From DASRDE01 sp035938175 (GTDB lineage: Bacteria; Vulcanimicrobiota; Vulcanimicrobiia; Vulcanimicrobiales; Vulcanimicrobiaceae): a stretch of DNA of 64,000 nt. A program made the position numbers and the translations under genes. Shown piece by piece: positions 1-7,803 of the stretch; position 1 is the stretch's first letter; the number at the start of each line of letters is the position of its first letter. Where the stretch lies: NCBI GenBank assembly GCA_035938175.1, contig DASZHD010000030.1, positions 62,001-126,000 on the forward strand. Reading direction: 5' to 3'. The notes beneath the pieces were generated by a model. That model was not told the origin of the DNA, searched no databases, and saw only the letters and a list, made by a program, of their open reading frames with translations.

Positions 1-2
1 CT

Positions 3-1676
3 CTGCCGCAAGCCAAAACTGCGGCGGTAAGCACCGGCCAAGAACAGAGCGTAACGCGTTCGTGTTGCGCGTACTCCGGTACGATCGTGAAGGACGGAGT
101 CGGCGCGGGCGTCGTCGTAGCAACGGGCGCTGCGGCGCAGTACGGCTCCATCGCGCAGCAACTGATGAGCGAAGGTCCTCAAACTGCTTTCGAGCTTGGT
201 TTGCGCAACTTTTCGCTGTTGCTCGTGCGGGTGACCGTGGTTCTAACGAGCTGCACCTTCGCCATCAACGTATTGCTGCACCATTCACTGGTAGAATCGC
301 TGCTCTTCGCGCTCTCGATTGCGATTGGGTTGACGCCGCAGCTTCTGCCGGCGATCGTCACCGTCAGCCTTTCCTACGGCGCCCGCGTTCTGGCAAAGCG
401 CGGCGTTATCGTGAAGCGTTTGGTCAGCATCGAAGACCTCGGGAACGTCCAGGTGCTGTTCACGGACAAAACGGGGACGCTGACGGAAGGTCGCGTACGG
501 TTTCGCGGCGCGTTTGACCGTATGGGCGCGCCGAGCGACGAAGGAATCGTGTTGGGGATCGTCTGCAGCGACGTCGTCGTCGAAAACGGACACGTGCTGC
601 ACGGCAACGCCATCGATATGGCGTTGCGGGATGCCGCGGGAGATACGCCCATTGCAACCGCGTCGGGCTACCGCGTGATCGATCGCGAGCCGTTCAGCTA
701 CGATCGCCAAATGATGTCGGTATTGGCCGATGCGCCGAATGGCGAACGGCTGCTGATCAGTAAAGGCGCGCCGGAGGGCGTTCTTCTTCGATGCGCAGGG
801 GTCGACGATAACGTTCGTCAGCTCATCGATCGCGAAACCGGCAACGGAAATCGCGTCATCGCGCTTGCCTCGCGAAGCGCGCCCGGTCTCACCCACATCG
901 GCGCGGACGACGAGCAAGGCCTGCAGATTACGGCGCTCCTCTCGTTCGCCGATCAACCGAAGGCCGATGCGCGTGCAAGCATCGATCGCTTGCGGCAGCT
1001 CAACGTTGCGCTGAAGATCCTCACCGGCGACAATCCCCAGGTCGCGCAAAGCATCTGCCGTCAAATCGACATTCCCGTAAGAGGCGTTCTTACCGGCCCG
1101 CAGATCGCTGCTATGAGCGACGAGCAGCTTCGCAGCGCTCTCGACGGAACCGACATTTTTGCACGCGTCACGCCGGACCAGAAGTCGCGCATCATCCGCC
1201 TTCAACGGGCTGCGGGCGTCGACGTCGGCTATCTGGGCGACGGCATCAACGATGCGGTCGCCTTACACGATGCGGATGTCGGAATCTCGGTTGACTCGGC
1301 CGTAGACGTAGCCAAGGATGCCGCCACGATCGTGCTGCTCGAGAAGGATCTCGACGTCCTTGCCGACGGAGTGATGGAAGGCCGGCGTATCTTTGCGAAC
1401 ACGACAAAGTACGTGCTCATGGGCACCTCCTCAAACTTCGGCAATATGTTCAGCGCAGCCGGCGCGTCGCTCTTTCTGCGCTTCCTGCCAATGCTGCCGT
1501 CGCAAATTCTGCTGAACAACCTGCTGTACGACGTCAGCGAGATGTCGATTCCCACCGACAACGTCGATGAAGAACAGCTCCAGCGGCCGGCTCACTGGGA
1601 CCAGGCGTTCATTCGCCGTTTATGGTCTTTTTCGGTCCGATCTCCTCGATTTTCGACTTTGCCACGTTCGCCGTAA
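3..1676 (+). CDS. mgtA: Mg2+-transporting P-type ATPase, main part (5' end outside window, 3' end frameshifted)
   Basis: Inner-membrane P3B-type ATPase that imports Mg2+ at the cost of ATP. The frame is open from the first bases of the window, so the gene starts upstream. Visible are the phosphorylation loop DKTGTLTEG (about bases 466-492), the nucleotide-domain TGDNP motif, the hinge GDGINDAVALHDADVG, and the MgtA-typical segment around LLYDVSEMSIPTDNVD before the last membrane helices. The reading frame then derails near base 1620, and its last 18 or so codons to 1676 are out-of-frame nonsense. The genuine C-terminal helices continue in another frame (1622-2056). Either this is a recently inactivated gene or a one-base assembly error; family identity is secure. 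Confidence 0.93.
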   Translation: MPQAKTAAVSTGQEQSVTRSCCAYSGTIVKDGVGAGVVVATGAAAQYGSIAQQLMSEGPQTAFELGLRNFSLLLVRVTVVLTSCTFAINVLLHHSLVESLLFALSIAIGLTPQLLPAIVTVSLSYGARVLAKRGVIVKRLVSIEDLGNVQVLFTDKTGTLTEGRVRFRGAFDRMGAPSDEGIVLGIVCSDVVVENGHVLHGNAIDMALRDAAGDTPIATASGYRVIDREPFSYDRQMMSVLADAPNGERLLISKGAPEGVLLRCAGVDDNVRQLIDRETGNGNRVIALASRSAPGLTHIGADDEQGLQITALLSFADQPKADARASIDRLRQLNVALKILTGDNPQVAQSICRQIDIPVRGVLTGPQIAAMSDEQLRSALDGTDIFARVTPDQKSRIIRLQRAAGVDVGYLGDGINDAVALHDADVGISVDSAVDVAKDAATIVLLEKDLDVLADGVMEGRRIFANTTKYVLMGTSSNFGNMFSAAGASLFLRFLPMLPSQILLNNLLYDVSEMSIPTDNVDEEQLQRPAHWDQAFIRRLWSFSVRSPRFSTLPRSP

Positions 1677-2056
1677 TGTTGCTGGTGTTCCATGCCGGCG
1701 CGCAGCTTTTCCGCACGGGGTGGTTCGTAGAGTCGCTCTCCACGCAATCGCTTGTAATTTTCCTCATTCGCACGCGTCGAATACCGTTCTTCAAGAGCAA
1801 ACCGTCGGTGGCGCTGACCGTAACGACGCTTGGGGTGGTCGCCGTCGGCATGATTCTGCCGTTCACGAGCGTCGGCCGGCTTCTCGGCTTCGTGCCCCTG
1901 CCTGCGGCATTCTTCGCCATCCTCATCGGGTTGATCGTCCTCTATCTGGTATTGATCGAACTGGGAAAGATGTGGTTCTACCGGACGGCCACGACGAGTC
2001 CGCGCGCGACTGCGGAAGTGATTGGCCGAAACGAGAAAGCTGCGGTCAAGACGTGA
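1622..2056 (+). CDS. mgtA: MgtA C-terminal membrane domain, displaced into a second frame by a frameshift
   Basis: These 144 codons encode the last membrane helices of the same Mg2+ ATPase: the start resembles the family segment FFGPISSIFDF, followed by hydrophobic helices near residues 12-35, 60-85 and 90-115 and a short basic tail. One missing base at about 1616-1622 would join it to the upstream frame, giving the family sequence RRF-M-V-F-F. It is not an independent gene: the apparent ATG is an internal methionine codon and no ribosome-binding site is obvious. Gene length after repair would match the C-terminal third of ordinary MgtA proteins. Confidence 0.85.
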   Translation: MVFFGPISSIFDFATFAVMLLVFHAGAQLFRTGWFVESLSTQSLVIFLIRTRRIPFFKSKPSVALTVTTLGVVAVGMILPFTSVGRLLGFVPLPAAFFAILIGLIVLYLVLIELGKMWFYRTATTSPRATAEVIGRNEKAAVKT

Positions 2057-2204
2057 GATATGCGTAGAGGTCAGGGCTCAGGCGTGGGCAGATTTTGCAT
2101 CGTCGCGGTCGCCCTTGAGTTCCAGGTTGGGGGTGACTCGTTGTCACTCCCTTCGTCCAGGCGGCGGATGCTAGCATAGATTGTGCCGAGGAGGGCTCGA
2201 AAAG

Positions 2205-2651
2205 ATGAGAGCAGCAACGTGGAAGCCGCATGAAAAGCACGGGCGCCTTACGATGCAGAGTGACCTGCCGGAGACCGTATTTGCTTTTCCAAAGCAGCGA
2301 AAAGAGCCGCTGACGGATGCGCGGCATGTCCGGAACGCTGTCGCGCGGTTCGATCAGGTGATGGGCGTCTCCGACGAAGACCGCGATTTGGCGTTCGCGA
2401 ACATCGAGAAGGCGGCGAAATACTACAAGGTCGATCTTTCCGAGACGTCGTGGCACCAGTTGGGCGTCCATCCGCAGCCCCATCGCAAAGAGAGCGCCGA
2501 AAAGGGTGCACGAACACGGGTGATCACGGGGGAGTCGAAAGAAGCCGCGCGCAAAGCCGTGGCGACGAAAGAAAAATACGGTATCGCAGAGGAAGCAGCG
2601 CTAAAAGGGGCAGAGACGCGTAAGCGCGAGCGGGCAGAGCATAAGGCGTAA
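2205..2651 (+). CDS. DUF6582-like conserved protein
   Basis: Soluble protein of 148 residues, with no signal peptide or membrane helix. The centre (about residues 22-70) has the pattern FPKQRKEPLTDARHVRNA then ARFDQV-GVSDEDRD, which I recognise as the DUF6582 signature; function unknown. The C-terminal third is rich in Lys, Arg, Glu and Ala and looks helical, and may bind nucleic acid (inference). The ATG at 2205 was chosen over a TTG at 2181 because a perfect AGGAGG lies at 2189-2194, ten bases before it. It is followed two bases later by a cupin gene, so the two are probably cotranscribed. Confidence 0.75.
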   Translation: MRAATWKPHEKHGRLTMQSDLPETVFAFPKQRKEPLTDARHVRNAVARFDQVMGVSDEDRDLAFANIEKAAKYYKVDLSETSWHQLGVHPQPHRKESAEKGARTRVITGESKEAARKAVATKEKYGIAEEAALKGAETRKRERAEHKA

Positions 2652-2653
2652 TC

Positions 2654-3055
2654 ATGGATATAAGACAACTCGCGCACGAGCCGTATGCGGAGGACCTTCA
2701 ACCGCTCGCTCTCGAAAATACCGATTTCCGCCGGGTATTAAAAACCACGGAGCGTTCGCAGCTCGTTCTGATGTGTGTTCCCTCGGGTGGCGAGATCGGC
2801 GCAGAAACGCACCCGGGAAACGATCAAATTCTATCGTTTGTCCAGGGCTCCGGCCACGCCGTCCTGGAAAACACACGGCTAAGTGTTTCGGCCGGTATGG
2901 TCGTCGTCGTTCCGGCGGGGACGCGGCATAATTTTGTGGCCGACAGCGGAGATGCATTGAAACTTTTCACCATCTATGCTCCGCCGCATCATCGGCCTGG
3001 GACGGTGCATAAGACCAAAGCCGATGCCGACGCCGACACGCTGGACGCCTACTGA
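2654..3055 (+). CDS. single-domain cupin protein
   Basis: A 133-residue small beta-barrel protein. Cupin motif 1 is seen as G-AETHPGNDQ...G near residues 48-68, and motif 2 as PAGTRHNF near residues 90-97, giving two or three histidines and a glutamate fit to bind one metal ion. Substrate cannot be told from sequence; cupins of this kind include small isomerases, dioxygenases and sugar-binding proteins. It starts 2 bases after the DUF6582-like gene and is followed 15 bases later by the HicA-like/eRF1-like gene, so a four-gene transcript running 2205-4423 is plausible. Confidence 0.8.
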   Translation: MDIRQLAHEPYAEDLQPLALENTDFRRVLKTTERSQLVLMCVPSGGEIGAETHPGNDQILSFVQGSGHAVLENTRLSVSAGMVVVVPAGTRHNFVADSGDALKLFTIYAPPHHRPGTVHKTKADADADTLDAY

Positions 3056-3070
3056 GGTCAAACAAGGGTA

Positions 3071-3760
3071 ATGGAACGGCAGCACGCTCGTGTGCTCGAC
3101 GCGATTTTCGAGCATCCATTCCCGCACAATTTGGAATGGGCCGATGTGTTGAGTCTGATGCAGCACATCGGCACCGTTACCGAACGGCACGACGGAAAGT
3201 ACGATTTTGAAACTCACGGCGTGCACGCTGTTTTCACAAAGCCGCACGATAAGGACCTCACTCCGGAAGCCGTCTTGGAGCTTAGGCGCCTTCTCAGCGA
3301 CGCAGGCGTGGCAAAGGACGAAGAATCGCCCGCGACGCCGGAGCAACCGCCGATCGTCGCCGTATTAATCGATCACCGTGCGGCTCGCTTCTTCAAAGCT
3401 GGACCCGAAGATGGACGCTTCGTCCAGGTCGATCACATCGAGCCCAAGGACCCGCATGGATTCCGCCGCCACCTCGAGCATCGCAAGGAGGCGCACTACA
3501 AAGGTGAGCGTACGCCGGAATCGGACGAGCTATTTTACGAACCCATCGCGCAGCGCTTGAAAGGCGCGCCGGCGATCGTGCTTGTCGGCGACGCCAAAGG
3601 GAAGAGCAGTGCGATGCATTACCTGACCGCGTATTTGGAAGACAAGCATAAGGACGTCGCCGCGCGCATCATCCACGAAGAGCGCGCAGATCTCTCGAAG
3701 ATAACAGTCGGCGACATCGAGCGCATTGCCGCAGCGGCGGGCGAGCGGGCGCAGCCGTAA
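3071..3760 (+). CDS. HicA-like domain fused to bacterial eRF1-domain-like (baeRF) protein
   Basis: 229 residues in two parts. Residues about 1-78 (ending in DLTPEAVLELRRLL) have the length and pattern of a small double-stranded-RNA-binding-like HicA fold, with a basic/histidine-rich strand region. Residues about 92-222 resemble the bacterial homologues of archaeal/eukaryotic release-factor domain 3: a hydrophobic strand IVAVLIDHRAARFF, an exposed HRKEAHYKGERTPESDELFYE stretch and a second strand APAIVLVGDAKGKS. No GGQ loop is seen, so it is not a release factor. A role at stalled or hibernating ribosomes is only an inference. It could equally be called a conserved hypothetical. Confidence 0.65.
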   Translation: MERQHARVLDAIFEHPFPHNLEWADVLSLMQHIGTVTERHDGKYDFETHGVHAVFTKPHDKDLTPEAVLELRRLLSDAGVAKDEESPATPEQPPIVAVLIDHRAARFFKAGPEDGRFVQVDHIEPKDPHGFRRHLEHRKEAHYKGERTPESDELFYEPIAQRLKGAPAIVLVGDAKGKSSAMHYLTAYLEDKHKDVAARIIHEERADLSKITVGDIERIAAAAGERAQP

Positions 3761-3781
3761 CGGTGACGAATCCATTCTTGC

Positions 3782-4423
3782 GTGAGCGGTTTTCGCGAGG
3801 AATCTGAAGAGCGGCTCGTCCACCGGCTAGAGGCGTTTTCGGACATCGTAATCGCCTTTAGTCTAGCGCAGATGACGCTGAGCCTTACGCTGACCGCAGA
3901 TCCGCTGCAACTCTTTACTACAGGCTATGTAACGCTGGTGGGATTCGGCTTGACGTTTCTGGTCGTTTGCGGCATGTGGTGGGCGCACCATCGGCTGTTC
4001 ACGCACTTCTTTTATCCCACGACGGTGAACATCATCTTGAATTTTCTCTCGCTTGCCGGCGTGTTGTTGCTCGTTTACGCGCTGCAGCTTTGGCTGCATG
4101 CCACCGTTCACAAGTGGGTCGCGTATACGATGTACACCGGCGCCGTTGCCTGGGTGTTGGGATTGAACGCGATCCTGACCTACCGCGGAATTGCACTGCG
4201 AGGCGAACACTTGCCGGCGGAATTGGCAGAGCGCGGAAAGCACCGCGCCATCGGTCAAGGCATCATGGCCGTCGCATTCGCGCTTTCTACCGCTTGGGAC
4301 GTGCGAACGCAGACCTTCGGTCGAGCCGAAAGTACACTCATATTGGCGCTGCTGGCTTTGGGATTTGGAGCGGCGCGCTTCATTCAACGAAGGCGCAGTT
4401 CCGCTACGCGCTCTGCGGTTTAA
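3782..4423 (+). CDS. TMEM175/DUF1211-like membrane protein (possible potassium channel)
   Basis: 213 residues with about six hydrophobic helices. The first contains R-LEAFSD (residues 15-21), the hallmark FSD motif of the TMEM175 family, whose bacterial members form K+-selective channels by assembling tetramers. Several family-typical histidines and tryptophans follow (WWAHHRLF). The GTG at 3782 is the only reasonable start; there is no upstream ATG in frame. It ends 20 bases inside the convergent MFS gene, so the two 3' ends overlap. Confidence 0.8.
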   Translation: MSGFREESEERLVHRLEAFSDIVIAFSLAQMTLSLTLTADPLQLFTTGYVTLVGFGLTFLVVCGMWWAHHRLFTHFFYPTTVNIILNFLSLAGVLLLVYALQLWLHATVHKWVAYTMYTGAVAWVLGLNAILTYRGIALRGEHLPAELAERGKHRAIGQGIMAVAFALSTAWDVRTQTFGRAESTLILALLALGFGAARFIQRRRSSATRSAV

Positions 4424-5639
4424 CGCGCTGTGCACGGCGCGACAGGGCAATTGCCGCCGCAATCGGAACGATACCGGCGAGCATCAATACGGCAAGCGCA
4501 TTCCACGCCATTCCAATGCCGGCGTCGTGCATAAGGGATTGAAACACCGGCGGCGTGATCACTCCCGCAGCCATAACCAGCGTCATGCCGAAGCCCAAGG
4601 CGCTGCCTGCGTCCTTTTCGCCGCCCGTTTCCGCCATTGCAATCACGGCTAATCCGAACCATCCTTCAATCGAAAACCCCAACAGGACCGCAACCGCCGC
4701 CAGCGCCGGGATTCGCAGATCGCCGGCGTGCGCGACACCGGCACATGCGAGCGCCGAAAGGACGCAAATGATCGCCATCGGCGTCAAGCGATCGCCGTGA
4801 AAGCGCCGGTCGCTGATCCATCCCCACGCAACGCGCCCACCCGCTGCGGCAAACTGTGCCAGCACGAAAAAGATCGAAGCAAAAGCGGCGGACAGATGAG
4901 CGCCTTGAATGAGACTCAAGGGGAAAAATCCCATCAGTGCAACCTGTCCCGCGAACAAAATGAACGACGCGATCGCAATCAAAATCAAACGCGGCTGCAT
5001 GCCGGTACGCAGCATGTCCTCGAGCAGTACCGTCGTTCGAATAGGATGGCCGCGCAGTTCTGCAGGCTCGCGATACAATAGCGCGCATCCGACGGCGATC
5101 GACAAGACCAGCACACCGCTGATTGCAAGGGCTCCGCGATACCCGGCGTACTCTGCCGCCGTTGAGAGCACGATACCGCCCGCGACGCCGCCCAGCGGAA
5201 CGCCCATTTGGCGTATGCCCATCGCTACGCCGCGCTCTTCGGGTTTGAAGAAGAACAGAATTGCGTGGCTGCCGACGGGCGTCATCGCCGCAAATCCCAT
5301 CCCGTAGACGACGAACCAGCCGATGACCCACGCCAGCGAAGGAACGGCGGCCGCCGCGAGCAGCGCAATACCCATCACGACGCCGCACACCGCCAACACC
5401 GCTTTATCGCCGAAACGATCGGTCGCGGCTCCGCTGGCCGCATTGGTCAGCATCGCGCCGAACAGCAGTCCGGTGACCAGCAGGCAAATCTGCGCGCGTT
5501 CGTGCGGAAACGCCGCGCCGACATAGGGAAGTAGTGCGCCGACCGCAACGACGATCAGCGACGATGCGATCATCGAGACGGTAAAAAGCGCCAGAACTTC
5601 GTATCGGGACTCCGTAGGGTGTGCGGTCTGGCGCAGCAC
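4404..5639 (-). CDS. major facilitator superfamily transporter
   Basis: 411 residues, 12 predicted membrane helices in two six-helix halves, with MFS motif A between helices 2 and 3 (GAATDRFGDK, residues 70-79) and a related GWISDRRFHGD loop in the second half. Such proteins exchange small solutes across the inner membrane using the proton gradient; the substrate cannot be assigned. Its start lies 6 bases downstream of the stop of the 52-aa gene at 5646-5804, so the two form an operon read leftward from one promoter near 5815. The 3' end overlaps the TMEM175-like gene by 20 bases. Confidence 0.88.
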   Translation of the reverse strand: MLRQTAHPTESRYEVLALFTVSMIASSLIVVAVGALLPYVGAAFPHERAQICLLVTGLLFGAMLTNAASGAATDRFGDKAVLAVCGVVMGIALLAAAAVPSLAWVIGWFVVYGMGFAAMTPVGSHAILFFFKPEERGVAMGIRQMGVPLGGVAGGIVLSTAAEYAGYRGALAISGVLVLSIAVGCALLYREPAELRGHPIRTTVLLEDMLRTGMQPRLILIAIASFILFAGQVALMGFFPLSLIQGAHLSAAFASIFFVLAQFAAAGGRVAWGWISDRRFHGDRLTPMAIICVLSALACAGVAHAGDLRIPALAAVAVLLGFSIEGWFGLAVIAMAETGGEKDAGSALGFGMTLVMAAGVITPPVFQSLMHDAGIGMAWNALAVLMLAGIVPIAAAIALSRRAQRVKPQSA

Positions 5640-5645
5640 GGCTCG

Positions 5646-5804
5646 CTACTCCGGTGGCTCTTGTTCCAAGCGGTCCAAGACGTACTTGGCGTACCATTTC
5701 GGCCAGTCGTCGTCACGGTGGCCGAGCGTCACTTCAAACTGACCGTGCGCCGTTTCCGCGTCTCGCAGCAGGCCGGCCAGTTCGTCAACCGTTACCTCAT
5801 ACAT
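5646..5804 (-). CDS. small conserved acidic protein (52 aa)
   Basis: Open frame of 52 codons starting at ATG 5804 and ending TAG at 5646. The product is acidic and Trp/Tyr-containing, with the pattern HRDDDWPKWYAKYVLDRL near residues 29-46. I recognise this D-W-P-x-W-Y-A-x-Y pattern as recurring in short hypothetical proteins of soil bacteria, function unknown. It is the first gene of an operon with the MFS transporter. A TACACT box ends 6 bases before the ATG, suggesting a leaderless message. Confidence 0.7.
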   Translation of the reverse strand: MYEVTVDELAGLLRDAETAHGQFEVTLGHRDDDWPKWYAKYVLDRLEQEPPE

Positions 5805-5810
5805 GGCCTA

Positions 5811-5816
5811 AGTGTA
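5811..5816 (-). promoter_or_regulatory. -10-like box TACACT before 52-aa/MFS operon
   Basis: Read on the minus strand, TACACT sits 6 nt before the ATG at 5804. A weak -35 (TAGACC) lies about 17 nt further upstream. The geometry would place the first transcribed base at or next to the start codon. Confidence 0.4.
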
Positions 5817-5852
5817 GTCCAAGGCGCCATGCCGGTCTATCCTCATATCGGC

Positions 5853-5858
5853 TATACT
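5853..5858 (+). promoter_or_regulatory. -10-like box TATACT before membrane protein gene
   Basis: TATACT lies 6 nt before the ATG at 5865 with no Shine-Dalgarno between them. No good -35 is visible. It is back to back with the minus-strand TACACT box about 40 nt away, forming a compact divergent promoter region. Confidence 0.4.
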
Positions 5859-5864
5859 ACGTCT

Positions 5865-6293
5865 ATGCCGATGCAATCGTATCAACCGCTTCGGGTGCTC
5901 TTGTACGCCGGCGCCGTCGTGGAAGCCGTCGCCGGAGTGGTCCTCATCTTTGCTACGGAGTGGGTACTTTCGTCCGCTCCGAAAATTCTGGTTTTTCCAT
6001 ATTCGGGGTATGTCGTGGCTTTGGTGAAGGGCGTCGGAATTCTCGTTCTCGCGCTCGCGTATCTGCTGTGCGTTACCGCCCGCGATCCCGTTCGCTATGT
6101 TGCCGTGCTGGATACGCTGGCGTTCATTTGCTTTGCGGCCGCCGCCCTGAACGTGTACGGCGTCGTCGCGTTGCATTTGGGGATGTTCTATCCCGGCCCG
6201 TATCTGCTGGTGCGCGCCGCGTTTCAAGTGGCTCTGGGCGTGGCGATAGTCGCAATGCGTCCGAAGCGCGCGCCGAAAGCCGGCTCAACGTAA
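5865..6293 (+). CDS. four-helix integral membrane protein, unknown function
   Basis: 142 residues, mostly hydrophobic, with four helices at about residues 8-30, 46-66, 77-98 and 105-128, short loops and a basic C-terminus (RPKRAPK). No family recognised with confidence; the pattern resembles small DoxX-like or DUF4345-like membrane proteins, but diagnostic residues are not clear. Start at ATG 5865 is favoured because a TATACT box ends 6 nt upstream; an ATG at 5871 is also possible. Codons further upstream in the same frame overlap the divergent 52-aa gene and are not needed. Confidence 0.65.
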   Translation: MPMQSYQPLRVLLYAGAVVEAVAGVVLIFATEWVLSSAPKILVFPYSGYVVALVKGVGILVLALAYLLCVTARDPVRYVAVLDTLAFICFAAAALNVYGVVALHLGMFYPGPYLLVRAAFQVALGVAIVAMRPKRAPKAGST

Positions 6294-6300
6294 ACGCAAG

Positions 6301-7644
6301 CTAGTCGTCGTCGGGATCGCGCAAATCCGCTCGATCCGCCGGCGCCGGCGATGCCGCCGGAATCGGCTGGAACGGCTTGAGCGTCTGCTTGAAGTTGAAC
6401 ATGTCGGATAGATCGTCGGCGCGCGCGTCCGTGTAGCCCAGCGACGGCAGACCGAACGTTTCTTCGGTAAATTTCAAGATGCTGCCGAATTCGTGCTGCA
6501 CGTGCGAGACGTACCAGTGCTTCGACCAGGGCGAGATGGCGATGAGTGGGACCCTGAATCCCAGCTCGTAGTAATTGAATTGCTGCGGCGCGACGTGGTC
6601 GTACCAGCCGCCCCAGTCGTCCCATACGACGAAGATCGCCGTCGAATCCCAATACGGGCTCTCGCCGATCGCATTGACGACCTGCGCAACCCACCGCGGC
6701 CCACTGTCGTTGCAGACGCCTGCGTGATCGGATTCAGCGCCCGTCGGGATCACCCACGAAACACCCGGAAGCGCGTTGTTCTGAATGTCCGTAAGAATCT
6801 GCGTATCGGGCGTAACGACGTTCGCATAGTCCGGACCATAGCGTATATGCCGGACCGCATCGGGCCCGTTCCAAAGCCCGGGACCCATGTGCGTTTGATA
6901 ATAGCGCCACGTGATGCCCGCCTGATCGAGCAAATCCATCAAGACGGGATGATCGAAACAGGTCGAGCCCGCCTTCTTAGGCTGATAGTTCGTCGCCGGA
7001 TTGATCAGATTGACGGTTACTTTCGGCGGGTCGTCGCAGCCGCCGACGTTGCTCAAATAGACTTCATTCGGGTTGTCCATTGCGTACAATTTGCCCGTCG
7101 TGTCGATAGCCGACGTGCCGGACAAAAGGTACTGGTGAGCCGGGAAACTGGGACCCGCGTTGGTTTGGAACATCCGGTCGGCGAGTGCATAGTGCTCGGC
7201 CATGGTCCAGTACGGGTCCACTTTAGATTCGCGGACGTAACCGTACGCAGTGTCGGGCGGCGGCGTTTCTTTCGCTCCGGGGTGCACTTGCTCCAGGTCG
7301 AACCCGTTCATCGCACCTTTGTCGTATTCGATCTCGAAGTAATGGTGCGAGTGATTCAGATCGTAGGTCACGCCCAATCCGGTCGGGTGCAGCGGCACTT
7401 CATTGCCCTGCGAATCGACGCCGGTGCGCACGGTGTCGGCACCGGGAAAACCGTTGAAGAGATTATCGAAGCTGCGGTTCTCTTGAACGATGATGACGAC
7501 GTGTTGAATCGGGTTCACCGTACCGGCGCGGTGCAGCGCGCCGGCGGTATGCGCGGGCGTGCGCGTGAAAACTGCCGGCAGCGACGAACCGTGTGAGGCC
7601 CCTGCGCACCCCGCCAAAGCGAGAACCGCAAGCATCCGTTTCAT
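6301..7644 (-). CDS. phosphoesterase-family lipoprotein (acid phosphatase / phospholipase C-like)
   Basis: 447 residues. The N-terminus is a lipoprotein signal with lipobox ALAGC (Cys13). The alkaline-phosphatase-like catalytic fold starts with HVVIIVQENRSFDNLF (about residues 48-63), the hallmark of the PF04185 phosphoesterase family, in which Glu/Asn and later Asp/His residues (VVWDDWGGWYDHV) hold metal ions. Family members hydrolyse phosphomonoesters or phospholipids outside the inner membrane; which one cannot be told. Start ATG 7644 has an AAGGAG Shine-Dalgarno just upstream. It faces the membrane protein gene, stop codons 7 bp apart. Confidence 0.88.
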   Translation of the reverse strand: MKRMLAVLALAGCAGASHGSSLPAVFTRTPAHTAGALHRAGTVNPIQHVVIIVQENRSFDNLFNGFPGADTVRTGVDSQGNEVPLHPTGLGVTYDLNHSHHYFEIEYDKGAMNGFDLEQVHPGAKETPPPDTAYGYVRESKVDPYWTMAEHYALADRMFQTNAGPSFPAHQYLLSGTSAIDTTGKLYAMDNPNEVYLSNVGGCDDPPKVTVNLINPATNYQPKKAGSTCFDHPVLMDLLDQAGITWRYYQTHMGPGLWNGPDAVRHIRYGPDYANVVTPDTQILTDIQNNALPGVSWVIPTGAESDHAGVCNDSGPRWVAQVVNAIGESPYWDSTAIFVVWDDWGGWYDHVAPQQFNYYELGFRVPLIAISPWSKHWYVSHVQHEFGSILKFTEETFGLPSLGYTDARADDLSDMFNFKQTLKPFQPIPAASPAPADRADLRDPDDD

Positions 7645-7676
7645 TACAGCTCCTTAAGAACGGATAAAGTCGTAGG

Positions 7677-7704
7677 ACGAAAATCGGCCCCCCGATCGGG
7701 CCGA
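7677..7704 (-). terminator. intrinsic terminator after solute-binding protein gene
   Basis: On the minus strand, a 7-bp GC-rich stem (TCGGCCC / GGGCCGA, 7704-7698 and 7690-7684) with a 7-nt loop is followed at once by TTTTCG. It lies 100 bases after the solute-binding protein stop at 7804 and before the phosphoesterase start, so it separates the two minus-strand units. Confidence 0.65.
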
Positions 7705-7803
7705 CTTGCGATTCATTTTCGCCTGAACTGCGTCCCTGCTGCAACAGGCCAAAGGTACTAGGGAACTACGGCTACGTGGTACGAGGCTTGCGAAGTACTC
7801 CGG

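Noticed and set aside
285..1205. Long minus-strand open frame opposite mgtA
   Set aside because: Shadow of the high-GC ATPase gene; translation is low-complexity His/Asp/Arg-rich and lacks motifs.
1620..1634. Programmed -1 frameshift in mgtA at a T5 run
   Set aside because: It would leave three non-family residues (L-W-S) in place of F-M-V, while a one-base deletion explains the sequence exactly; kept only as a test in the findings.
6493..7596. Plus-strand 367-codon frame opposite the phosphoesterase
   Set aside because: Antisense to a gene with lipobox and family motifs; Arg/Val-rich composition typical of reverse-strand shadows.
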